In this document: positions 1-5,390 of the stretch, in pieces
Layout: each line of letters opens with the position of its first letter
Numbering within the stretch: the stretch's first letter is position 1
DNA from: DATLFI01 sp035524895
Lineage (GTDB): Bacteria; Acidobacteriota; Thermoanaerobaculia; Multivoradales; Multivoraceae
Assembly (NCBI GenBank): GCA_035524895.1
Contig: DATLFI010000165.1
Location: 1-7,865, forward strand
Direction of reading: 5' to 3'
DNA length: 7,865 bases
Notes under the pieces: generated by a model
Told to the model about the DNA's origin: nothing
Databases searched by the model: none
What the model saw: only the letters and a program-made list of their open reading frames with translations
Made by a program: the position numbers and the translations under genes

Positions 1-261
1 CGGCAGCGGTTGCAGCGGATCGCTGTCGGTCTTCGGGCCGACCACCGCGACCAGCTCGCGCCCCGGAGGCACCATGCAACGGATCCGCACCCGAAACCGG
101 TTGGCGTGGGTGTTGTTGCGGTGCGGCTTCGACACGCCCACGCGGCAGCTCGTGATGTGCGGGTGGAAGCGCTCCAACCTGGCCGCCTGGCTCTCGATCA
201 GACGATCGAGCGCGGCGTTTCGGTCGACGCCCTGGTACTTGATCTCGAGCGGCAGATCCAT
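1..261 (-). CDS. HPF/RaiA-family ribosome-associated protein, N-terminal part (runs off the window)
   Basis: Read leftward from the ATG at 261, the first 87 codons are open to the window edge, so the C-terminus is missing. The visible protein starts MDLPLEIKYQGVDRN and has the S30EA/HPF pattern: a first beta strand, a helix (about residues 15-32, ending in RLERFHPHI), then strands with SCRVGV (38-43), KPHRNN (45-50) and a basic FRVRIRCMVPPG stretch (56-67) followed by ELVAVV (69-74). Family members bind the 30S subunit near the decoding centre and idle or pair ribosomes in stationary phase. I cannot tell whether this is a short or a long HPF because the tail is not in view. A near-perfect Shine-Dalgarno lies 5 nt before the ATG. 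The gene lies 184 bp downstream of pyruvate kinase on the same strand, not beside rpoN where HPF genes often sit. The family call is good; the subtype is open. Confidence 0.85.
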   Translation of the reverse strand, partial: MDLPLEIKYQGVDRNAALDRLIESQAARLERFHPHITSCRVGVSKPHRNNTHANRFRVRIRCMVPPGRELVAVVGPKTDSDPLQPLP

Positions 262-263
262 CG

Positions 264-272
264 TCACCTCCT
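264..272 (-). promoter_or_regulatory. Shine-Dalgarno of the HPF/RaiA gene
   Basis: AGGAGGTGA on the minus strand is a near-complete match to the anti-Shine-Dalgarno complement. Its AGGAGG core ends 5 nt before the ATG at 261. It fixes the start of this partial gene and predicts strong translation. Confidence 0.85.
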
Positions 273-302
273 GTGGTGGAGCAGCGGAGCTATCGGCGGT
301 CG

Positions 303-312
303 GTGCCGGCAC
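303..312. promoter_or_regulatory. 10-bp perfect palindrome upstream of the HPF gene (possible operator)
   Basis: GTGCCGGCAC is self-complementary and lies 42 bp upstream of the HPF ATG. Just upstream on the minus strand, TATCCT (327-322) could be a -10 box, which would put the palindrome at the start of the transcript. The matching -35 region is poor (TCGAGG with a 16-bp spacer). In DNA this GC-rich a 10-bp palindrome can arise by chance, so an operator role is inference. Confidence 0.25.
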
Positions 313-400
313 GGACACTCCAGGATACCGCGGCGTACGGTGGCCTCGACTCGTCACATCGGCCCACTACAGGCTGCGATCGCGGCACCGTGGGCACTCT

Positions 401-435
401 GGGGCTTCTCTGGCACCCGGGGGCTTTTGGCACCC
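401..435. repeat. Imperfect 17/18-bp tandem repeat just after pyk
   Basis: Two adjacent units, 401-418 and 419-435, share the order GGGGCTT...TGGCACCC; the first has a 1-bp longer middle. Two more GGCAC words lie at 383 and 393. The repeat begins 10 bp beyond the pyk stop codon, in the gap before the HPF gene. It is a direct repeat and forms no hairpin, so it does not look like an intrinsic terminator. I found no other copy in the window. Confidence 0.6.
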
Positions 436-445
436 GCTCGGCGCG

Positions 446-1903
446 TCAGCTCTCGGCGCGCACCCGGTGCAACCGCAGGAGGTTCGTGGGCGGACGCTCC
501 TGGATGGGGTCGCCCATCAAGATCGCGATGCAGTCGCCGGGCCGCGCGAGCTTGGCGGCCAGCAGACAGCGGTCGACCAACCCCACCACCTCGTCGTGGT
601 GCTTGACGTCGCCGGTCATCAAGAATGGCCGAACGCCCCACACGAGCTGCAGTCGCCGCGCCGTCGTCACGTCCTGGGTGAATGCCAGCACCGGTGTCGA
701 GGGCCGGCGCATCGCAAGTCGGCGCGCGGTGAAGCCGCCCTTGGTCAACGCCACGATGCGCACCGCGCCGAGCTGGCGCGCCGAGAGCACGGCCGCCGCC
801 GAGATCGTCTCCGGGATCTCGAGCGTTCCCGGCAGGCTAGCGGGCTCGACGTCGTAGGGGCCGTGGACGAGCCCGCCCTGCAACCCCGTGTCGCGCGAGC
901 GCTGGTGCCGCTCCGCCTCGCGCACGATGCGGTCCATGGTGACCACACTCTCGACCGGGTAGCGCCCCGCAGCCGTCTCCCCGGAGAGCATGAGCGCATC
1001 GGCGCCGTCGAATACCGCGTTGGCGATGTCCGACGACTCCGCGCGTGTCGGCCGCGGGTGCTCCATCATCGACTCGAGCATCTGGGTCGCGACGATCACC
1101 GACTTGCCGTGGCGCCAGCCGGTCTCGATGATCCGCTTCTGGATCACCGGTACCTGGTGCAGCTCGATCTCGACCCCCAGATCGCCGCGCGCCACCATCA
1201 CCGCGTCGGCCGCGAGCACGATCTCTTCGAGGTGCTCCACCGCGCGACTGCGCTCGAGCTTCGCGACGATCGGCAAGTCCCCGCCGGCGGCGACCACCAG
1301 CTTGCGGATGGCCTCCACGTCGCGCGCGCTGCCGACATAGCTCGCGGCCAGGAAATCGGCCCCGGCGTGGACGGCCATCTCGAGGTCGTCGCGATCCTTC
1401 TCCGAGATCGTGAACGGCAGCTCGGAATCGGGCAGGTTGATGCCCTTGCGCGACGACACGGTGCCCGCCGAGACCACTCGCGCCTGCAGGCGACGGCGCA
1501 CCTTGCGCTCCACCCGCAGCTCGACCAGCCCGTTGTCGATCAGCAGCCGCTCGCCCGCGCGCACGTACCCGAGCAGGTGCGGGTCACTCACCGGCAGGTC
1601 CGCGCCCTTGTCGGCTCCCAGCGTCACCTGCTGGCCCTTGCGCAGCCGCACCGGGTCGGCGAGCTCGCCCAGGCGGTAACGCGGACCCATCAGGTCCAGC
1701 ATCACGCCCACCTGACGGCCGCCCTCGGCACCCAGCCTGTGCACCCGCTCGACCAGCTCGCGGTGCTGCTCGCGCGTGCCATGCGAGGCGTTCAGTCGCA
1801 CTACGTCGACACCCGCGCGCAGCAGGCGTCGCAGCACCTTCTCCTCGGCGCTAGCCGGACCAACGGTGGCGACGATCTTCGCGCGGCGTTCGGCGGGCTC
1901 CAT
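446..1903 (-). CDS. pyk: Pyruvate kinase, potassium-independent-like
   Basis: This 485-residue protein is of normal length for pyruvate kinase, which makes pyruvate and ATP from phosphoenolpyruvate and ADP in the cytoplasm. The N-terminus reads KIVATVGPAS (9-18), then VVRLNASHG (34-42), which holds the substrate-site Arg36, Asn38 and Ser40. The catalytic signature VAKLE (213-217) carries Lys215 and the metal ligand Glu217, and MVARGDLGVEIE (236-247) carries the metal ligand Asp241. ATQMLESMMEHPRPTRAE (272-289) includes catalytic Thr273, and the LSGETAAGRYPVE stretch follows. The allosteric C-terminal domain is present (about 355-485). At the monovalent-cation site the sequence is D70-L-M-G-P-R75-Y-R77-L78, unlike the TKGPE form of potassium-dependent enzymes. 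The usual SFVR is SYVG (188-191). The ATG at 1903 puts the first strand right at the N-terminus; the frame stays open upstream to 2017, but that stretch is not conserved-looking. No Shine-Dalgarno is visible. Confidence 0.95.
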   Translation of the reverse strand: MEPAERRAKIVATVGPASAEEKVLRRLLRAGVDVVRLNASHGTREQHRELVERVHRLGAEGGRQVGVMLDLMGPRYRLGELADPVRLRKGQQVTLGADKGADLPVSDPHLLGYVRAGERLLIDNGLVELRVERKVRRRLQARVVSAGTVSSRKGINLPDSELPFTISEKDRDDLEMAVHAGADFLAASYVGSARDVEAIRKLVVAAGGDLPIVAKLERSRAVEHLEEIVLAADAVMVARGDLGVEIELHQVPVIQKRIIETGWRHGKSVIVATQMLESMMEHPRPTRAESSDIANAVFDGADALMLSGETAAGRYPVESVVTMDRIVREAERHQRSRDTGLQGGLVHGPYDVEPASLPGTLEIPETISAAAVLSARQLGAVRIVALTKGGFTARRLAMRRPSTPVLAFTQDVTTARRLQLVWGVRPFLMTGDVKHHDEVVGLVDRCLLAAKLARPGDCIAILMGDPIQERPPTNLLRLHRVRAES

Positions 1904-1912
1904 GGGTTGCGG

Positions 1913-1918
1913 AGTATA
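1913..1918 (-). promoter_or_regulatory. Possible -10 box of pyk, very close to the start codon
   Basis: TATACT on the minus strand ends 9 nt before the pyk ATG. It matches the sigma-70 -10 consensus at five of six positions. Transcription starting about 7 nt downstream would leave a leader of only a few nucleotides, in line with the missing Shine-Dalgarno. There is no good -35 box at 16-18 bp. Confidence 0.35.
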
Positions 1919-1933
1919 GAGGCGCCGACGAGC

Positions 1934-1952
1934 GAGGGCCGCACGAGCCCTC
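1934..1952. promoter_or_regulatory. Inverted repeat over the pyk -35 region (possible operator)
   Basis: GAGGGC (1934-1939) and GCCCTC (1947-1952) are perfect inverted copies separated by 7 bp. The repeat covers the place where a -35 box for the TATACT hexamer would lie, so a bound regulator could control pyk. It could equally be chance in GC-rich DNA. Confidence 0.25.
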
Positions 1953-2051
1953 TCGCCAGCAGCGCCAGCGAAGCGCCGCCCTGCGCCGCGAGGCTCCTGG
2001 AATCGAGGCAGACACACTTACTCTCTGGGGGGTTGCCAAGACGCCGCTCTG

Positions 2052-2057
2052 TAGACT
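2052..2057 (+). promoter_or_regulatory. Possible -10 box of dctP, very close to the start codon
   Basis: TAGACT lies 7 nt before the dctP ATG, inside CTCTGTAGACTGC (2047-2059). The TTGCCA at 2033-2038 is only 13 bp upstream, too close for a normal -35 box. No Shine-Dalgarno precedes dctP, so a leaderless or nearly leaderless transcript is possible. A near-identical word with one added base is at 5304-5317. Confidence 0.3.
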
Positions 2058-2064
2058 GCGCCCG

Positions 2065-3093
2065 ATGTCCCTTCCTCTGCCCCACGGGCAGGCACGCTTC
2101 CAGCGCAGTCTCGGAGCGCACAGCCTCGCGACAGGTCTCCTGGCGGCGCTCCTTGCTTCTTGCACCGCCGACTCCGACACGCTCGTGCTCAAGCTCGGGC
2201 ACGGCCTCGACACGTCGCACCCGGTGCACCATGCGTTGGTCGAGTTCGCGGACGAGGTGGCGGCGCGGTCGGCCGGCGGGATGCGGGTAGACGTGTACCC
2301 GGCGGAGCAGCTCGGCAGCGAGCGCGAGCTGCTCGAGTTGCTGCAGATCGGAAGCCTGGCCCTGACCAAGGTGTCGGCGAGCGTGCTCGAAAGCTTCGCG
2401 CCGGCGTACCAGGTGTTCTCGCTGCCCTACCTGTTCTCCGGTGACGACCACCTGTGGCGCGTGCTCGAGGGTGAGGTGGGTCGCGAGCTGCTGGTCGCGG
2501 CGGAGCCGTACCGGTTGCGGGGCCTGGCGTACTACGACGCCGGCGCGCGGTCGTTCTACACGCGTTCGCGACCGGTGCTCTCGCCGTCGGATCTCGGTGG
2601 GCTCAAGATCCGCACCCAGGAGAGCGCGACGATGATCCGCGCGGTGCGCGAGCTCGGCGGCAGCGCGACGCCGATCTCGTGGGGCGAGCTCTACACGGCG
2701 CTGCAGCAGGGCGTGGTCGACGGCGCGGAGAACAACCCGCCGTCGTTCCACCTGTCGCGGCACTACGAGGTCTGCCGTCACTACTCGCTCGACGAGCACA
2801 CGCTGGTGCCCGACGTGCTGGTCATCGGCACCGCGACTTGGGAGCGCCTCGACGGAGCGCAGCGACGTGTCCTGGAAGAGGCCGCGGCGGCCTCGGTGGT
2901 GGTGCAGCGACGCCTGTGGTCCGAAGCCACCGAGCACGCGCTGCGCGAGGTCGAGCTTGCCGGGGTGCAGATCCATCGGCCCGACAAGGCACCGTTCGCG
3001 GCGCGGGTCGCGAGCCTGCTGGAGGAATACCGCTCGAACCCGCTGCTGGGCCCGTACCTCGAGCGGATCGCCGAGGCGGGAGCGATCCCATGA
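2065..3093 (+). CDS. dctP: TRAP transporter substrate-binding lipoprotein (DctP family)
   Basis: This 342-residue protein is the extracytoplasmic receptor of a TRAP importer. It catches an organic acid and hands it to the DctQM permease. Residues 1-33 form a lipoprotein signal: a basic n-region (Arg11, Arg14), a short hydrophobic core (about 21-30) and the lipobox L-A-S-C with Cys33. The mature part starts LKLGHGLDTSHPVHHAL (42-58) and continues with YPAEQLGSERELLELLQ (78-94), both typical of DctP. LGGLKIRTQES (177-187) holds Arg183, at the place of the arginine that clamps the substrate carboxylate in this family. SWGELYTALQQGVVDGAENN (205-224) is the classic family signature. Many DctP proteins are soluble in the periplasm; this one appears to be lipid-anchored. 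The chosen ATG gives a complete signal peptide. The stop codon overlaps the dctQ start, showing coupled expression. The substrate is not readable from the sequence. Confidence 0.95.
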   Translation: MSLPLPHGQARFQRSLGAHSLATGLLAALLASCTADSDTLVLKLGHGLDTSHPVHHALVEFADEVAARSAGGMRVDVYPAEQLGSERELLELLQIGSLALTKVSASVLESFAPAYQVFSLPYLFSGDDHLWRVLEGEVGRELLVAAEPYRLRGLAYYDAGARSFYTRSRPVLSPSDLGGLKIRTQESATMIRAVRELGGSATPISWGELYTALQQGVVDGAENNPPSFHLSRHYEVCRHYSLDEHTLVPDVLVIGTATWERLDGAQRRVLEEAAAASVVVQRRLWSEATEHALREVELAGVQIHRPDKAPFAARVASLLEEYRSNPLLGPYLERIAEAGAIP

Positions 3094-3605
3094 TCGCGCA
3101 GGTGCCGCCAACGGGGACCGCGCGACCGCGTCGCGACGCGCTCAAGCGCGGTCTCGATCGCGTGCTCGAGCGGGCTCTGTTCGTCTTGCTCTCGGCGATG
3201 ACCCTGGCGGTGCTGTGGCAGGTGTTCTCTCGGTTCGTGCTGCGCGACCCGAGCTCGGTCACCGAGGAGCTCGCGCGCTTCCTGATGATCTGGGTCGGGC
3301 TCCTCGGCGCGACCTACGCGATCGGCCAGCGGCTCCATCCGGCGGTGGGGATCGCTCACCTGGCGCTGGCGCGCCGGCTGCCGCTCCGAGGCCTCACCAA
3401 AGCCCTGCCGCGGCTCTTGGTCGCCGCGTTCGCGGCGCTGGTGCTGGTCGGCGGTGGCTCCGAGCTGGTGCGCCTGACGTTCCAGCTCGAGCAGACCTCG
3501 GCTGCCATGGGTCTGCCGCTCGGCTGGGTGTACGCGGCGCTGCCGATCTCGGGCGCGTTCCTGATCCTCTACTCCTGGTGCCTGCCGCCCGATGGCGACC
3601 GCTGA
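3090..3605 (+). CDS. dctQ: TRAP transporter small permease subunit (DctQ family)
   Basis: This 171-residue integral membrane protein is the small subunit of the TRAP permease. Four hydrophobic segments are visible (about 28-50, 64-82, 106-125 and 145-163), the normal DctQ topology. The family pattern WQVFSRFVL (43-51), then SSVTEELARFLMIWVGLLGA (55-74), is clear. The basic N-terminal tail (Arg12, Arg14, Arg15, Lys19, Arg20) fits a cytoplasmic start. The ATG at 3090 overlaps the dctP stop by 4 bp (ATGA), which fixes the start and implies translational coupling. Its partner dctM does not follow directly, as is usual, but starts 300 bp later in the same reading frame. The protein ends in a short hydrophilic tail (PPDGDR) and is not visibly truncated. 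Confidence 0.93.
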   Translation: MIAQVPPTGTARPRRDALKRGLDRVLERALFVLLSAMTLAVLWQVFSRFVLRDPSSVTEELARFLMIWVGLLGATYAIGQRLHPAVGIAHLALARRLPLRGLTKALPRLLVAAFAALVLVGGGSELVRLTFQLEQTSAAMGLPLGWVYAALPISGAFLILYSWCLPPDGDR

Positions 3606-3696
3606 CGTGTCCATGCGTCTCGCTGGGGCATCCTACGGCGGCGCGTCCCGCGTCCACGACGTCGGGGAGGGCGCGGGCCGCCCAGGCAGGGCACGT

Positions 3697-3754
3697 CGGC
3701 AGGCCGCGCGCGGCAGGACCTTGGCAGGCCACTACAGTCCGGCGCGGCCTGCCG
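3697..3754. repeat. 12-13-bp perfect inverted repeat / hairpin in the dctQ-dctM gap
   Basis: GGCAGGCCGCGC (3698-3709) and GCGCGGCCTGCC (3742-3753) are exact inverted copies, and the flanking C3697-G3754 adds a thirteenth pair. Inside the 32-nt loop, GGAC (3716-3719) can pair with GTCC (3737-3740), capped by TGG/CCA around CAGG. The second GGCAGGCC (3723-3730) could compete with the first for the same right arm. There is no T-run after it, so it is not a canonical terminator. As RNA it could hold back or protect the dctM part of the message. Confidence 0.65.
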
Positions 3755-3799
3755 CCGAGGCGCGCGCCGCCCGCTCGCAGGCCAGAATGCGCGCGCCGG

Positions 3800-3817
3800 G
3801 GACCGGCCGGGCGGTCC
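3800..3817. repeat. Small GC hairpin in the dctQ-dctM gap
   Basis: GGACCG (3800-3805) pairs with CGGTCC (3812-3817) around a 6-nt loop. A run of seven C follows at 3821-3827. No role is evident. Confidence 0.4.
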
Positions 3818-3891
3818 GTGCCCCCCCGACCGGAGAGGACGCTGTGAGGCGGCAAGGTCGATCGCGGCAAGGCGGGCGGAGTGGGGTCCGC

Positions 3892-3897
3892 GGGAGG
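3892..3897 (+). promoter_or_regulatory. Shine-Dalgarno that fixes the TTG start of dctM
   Basis: GGGAGG lies 8 nt before the TTG at 3906. Upstream in frame there is no ATG, GTG or TTG back to the dctQ stop, so this site and the TTG are the only reasonable start for dctM. Confidence 0.75.
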
Positions 3898-3905
3898 CGC
3901 ATTCG

Positions 3906-5213
3906 TTGGATGTAGCCGCCGCGCTCGCCATCGCGCTGGTGCTGGTGGTGCTGCTCGCGTTCGGCGTGCCGGTGGCTGCGGCGCTCGCGCTCGCCGCGGT
4001 CGCGGGGTTGTTGGGCAGCGTGCCGGCACTGCCCGCGCTCACCACCGTGGCGCAGCGCATGGCCACCGGCATCGACAGCTTCGTGCTACTCGCGATCCCG
4101 CTGTTCGTGCTCTCCGGCCAGCTCCTCAACCGCGGCGGCGCGGCGGCGCGGTTGGTCGAGCTCGGTCGCTGCCTGGTCGCGCGCCTGCCCGCGGGCCTTG
4201 CCTGGGTCACGGTGCTGGGCAGCCTGCTCTTCGGTGCGATCTCGGGCTCCGCCGTGGCCTCGGCGGCGGCGATCGGCAGCGTGATGGTGCCGCAGATGGA
4301 GCGCGAGGGCTACCACCGCGGTTTCTCCGCGGCCGTCAACCTGACCGCCGCGACCACGGGGCTGCTGGTACCGCCGAGCAACATCCTCATCGTCTACGGT
4401 CTCGCCGCCGGCGGAGTATCGATCACCGCCCTGTTCCTCGCCGGCTACGTACCGGGCCTGTTGCTCGGGCTCACCGTGGCGCTGGTCGCGACGGTCACGG
4501 CTCGTCGCCACGGCTTCGGCCAGACACGCGTTGCGGCGCCGGGGCTGGCCGAGATGGCTCGCCTGACCGCGCGAGCGCTGCCCACTCTGATCCTCGTCGT
4601 GCTGGTGATGGGCGGCATCGTCGCGGGCTGGTTTACCGCCACCGAGGCCGCGGGGGTCTCGGTGGCCTACGCGTTGGTGCTGGGCGTCGCCGTGCACCGC
4701 GAGCTGCGCCTCGTCGACGTGCCGCGCGTGGTTGTCGAGGCGGCTGCCACCACGGGGGTGGTGATGCTGCTGATCGCCGGCTCGATCGCGCTGTCGTGGA
4801 CGCTCGCGTTCGCCGACGTCCCGCAGGCGATCGGCGCCGCGCTGCTCGAGACGACCTCCCAGCCGCTCGCACTGCTGCTGATCTTGAACTTGTGCCTGCT
4901 GATCCTGGGCACCGTACTCGACATGACGCCGGCGGTGCTGCTGTTCACTCCGATCTTCCTGCCGGTACTGCAGAGCCTCGGCGTCGACCCGGTGCACTTC
5001 GGCATAGTCCTGGTACTGAACCTCTGTGTCGGCCTCTGCACGCCGCCGGTCGGCACCGTGCTCTTCGTAGGCCTCGGCACCGCCAACGTGACCCTGCGCA
5101 CAGTGCTGCCGTATCTAGTCCCGCTATACGTCGCAATGCTGGTCGCCCTGCTGCTGGTGACGTTGGTCCCAGAGTTGAGCCTTTGGCTGCCGAGAACCCT
5201 CGGGGCGATGTAG
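3906..5213 (+). CDS. dctM: TRAP transporter large permease subunit (DctM family)
   Basis: This 435-residue, very hydrophobic protein is the large subunit of the TRAP permease and the ion-coupled substrate channel. It has the normal length and about a dozen membrane segments. Family landmarks in order are FGVPVAAALALAA (19-31), SFVLLAIPLFVLSGQLL (58-74), FGAISGSAVASAAAIGSVMVP (109-129), GLLVPPSNILIVYG (152-165), GWFTATEAAGVSVAYALVLG (241-260), the amphipathic stretch after LILGTVLDMTPAVLLFTPIF (332-351), and VLNLCVGLCTPPVGTVLFVG (370-389). The two SGS/PPS regions are those that line the transport and sodium sites in the family. The start is a rare TTG with a good Shine-Dalgarno. It belongs with dctP and dctQ in one operon, but the 300-bp spacer means its translation is not coupled to dctQ in the usual overlapping way. 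Confidence 0.95.
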   Translation: MDVAAALAIALVLVVLLAFGVPVAAALALAAVAGLLGSVPALPALTTVAQRMATGIDSFVLLAIPLFVLSGQLLNRGGAAARLVELGRCLVARLPAGLAWVTVLGSLLFGAISGSAVASAAAIGSVMVPQMEREGYHRGFSAAVNLTAATTGLLVPPSNILIVYGLAAGGVSITALFLAGYVPGLLLGLTVALVATVTARRHGFGQTRVAAPGLAEMARLTARALPTLILVVLVMGGIVAGWFTATEAAGVSVAYALVLGVAVHRELRLVDVPRVVVEAAATTGVVMLLIAGSIALSWTLAFADVPQAIGAALLETTSQPLALLLILNLCLLILGTVLDMTPAVLLFTPIFLPVLQSLGVDPVHFGIVLVLNLCVGLCTPPVGTVLFVGLGTANVTLRTVLPYLVPLYVAMLVALLLVTLVPELSLWLPRTLGAM

Positions 5214-5234
5214 CAAGCATGGACGGGGCGACTT

Positions 5235-5341
5235 CGATGAGGAGGGATGGAGCCTTGGAGTCTTGGAGGCCTGGAGCGCTGGGTACCGGCGGGCGAGGAC
5301 GTTCTCTGTAAGACTGCTCTCGAGCCTTCCGTCCCTCATCG
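5235..5341 (+). repeat. Long imperfect hairpin in the dctM-caiB gap
   Basis: The outer ends CGATGAGG (5235-5242) and CCTCATCG (5334-5341) are exact inverted copies. Further in, 5246-5252 pairs with 5327-5333 using two G-U pairs, and AGTCTT (5259-5264) pairs exactly with AAGACT (5310-5315). Arms of 30 and 32 nt thus enclose a 45-nt loop. The G-U pairs exist only in plus-strand RNA, so it may act in the dctM message. It starts 21 bp after the dctM stop. No T-run follows. It could be a degenerate mobile palindrome, an mRNA stabiliser or an atypical terminator. Confidence 0.55.
5248..5279. repeat. Four tandem 8-bp TGGAG repeats
   Basis: Four contiguous units begin at 5248, 5256, 5264 and 5272: TGGAGCCT, TGGAGTCT, TGGAGGCC and TGGAGCGC, then a partial TGGG. 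All share TGGAG, and the last three bases drift. The array starts in the left arm of the hairpin at 5235-5341 and runs into its loop. Copy number could vary by slippage. Confidence 0.7.
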
Positions 5342-5379
5342 CCTCGACACTCGAGCTCTTCACGCCCCCCTTCGCACCG

Positions 5380-5385
5380 AGAGGA
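5380..5385 (+). promoter_or_regulatory. Shine-Dalgarno that fixes the GTG start of the CoA-transferase
   Basis: AGAGGA lies 5 nt before the GTG at 5391. The in-frame ATG at 5247 would add 48 residues of repeat-derived sequence and sits inside the tandem repeat, so the GTG is preferred. Confidence 0.75.
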
Positions 5386-5390
5386 CGATC

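Larger units (their letters stand above)
3606..3905. other. Unusual 300-bp gap between dctQ and dctM
   Basis: TRAP permease genes normally touch or overlap, but here exactly 300 bp separate the dctQ stop from the dctM start. I recognise no gene in it. It holds a strong inverted repeat (3697-3754), a smaller hairpin (3800-3817), four GGCAGG hexamers (3685, 3698, 3712, 3723), three GCAGGCC words (3699, 3724, 3777) and two GGCAAGG words (3851, 3866). The frame shared by dctQ and dctM has no stop codon across the gap and no ATG, GTG or TTG before 3906. Its translation is arginine- and glycine-rich with no domain I know, so it is probably not coding. Confidence 0.7.

Noticed and set aside
411..435. 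Sigma-54 promoter suggested by two TGGCAC words
   Set aside because: Neither TGGCAC is followed at the right distance by TTGC, and on this strand both point into pyk antisense.
74..2290. 738-residue plus-strand open frame
   Set aside because: It lies antisense to pyruvate kinase, whose motifs are all on the other strand, and runs into dctP in another frame. Its histidine- and arginine-rich product is typical of a shadow frame in high-GC DNA.
1801..3111. 436-residue minus-strand open frame opposite dctP
   Set aside because: It is antisense to a clear DctP gene and its product is Arg/His/Gln-rich with no domain. High GC explains the lack of stops.
3790..3905. tRNA or known catalytic RNA in the dctQ-dctM gap
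   Set aside because: No cloverleaf, TTCGA loop or CCA-type end is seen, and no RNase P or tmRNA core motif is present.
3592..3915. 107-residue plus-strand open frame across the dctQ-dctM gap
   Set aside because: It starts inside dctQ with no Shine-Dalgarno, and its product is low-complexity Arg, Ala and Gly. It looks like chance.
5247..5390. Extra 48 N-terminal residues for the CoA-transferase
   Set aside because: The ATG at 5247 lies in the tandem repeat, and the extra residues do not fit the family, whose proteins begin close to LSGLRVIDAA. The GTG at 5391 has a proper Shine-Dalgarno.
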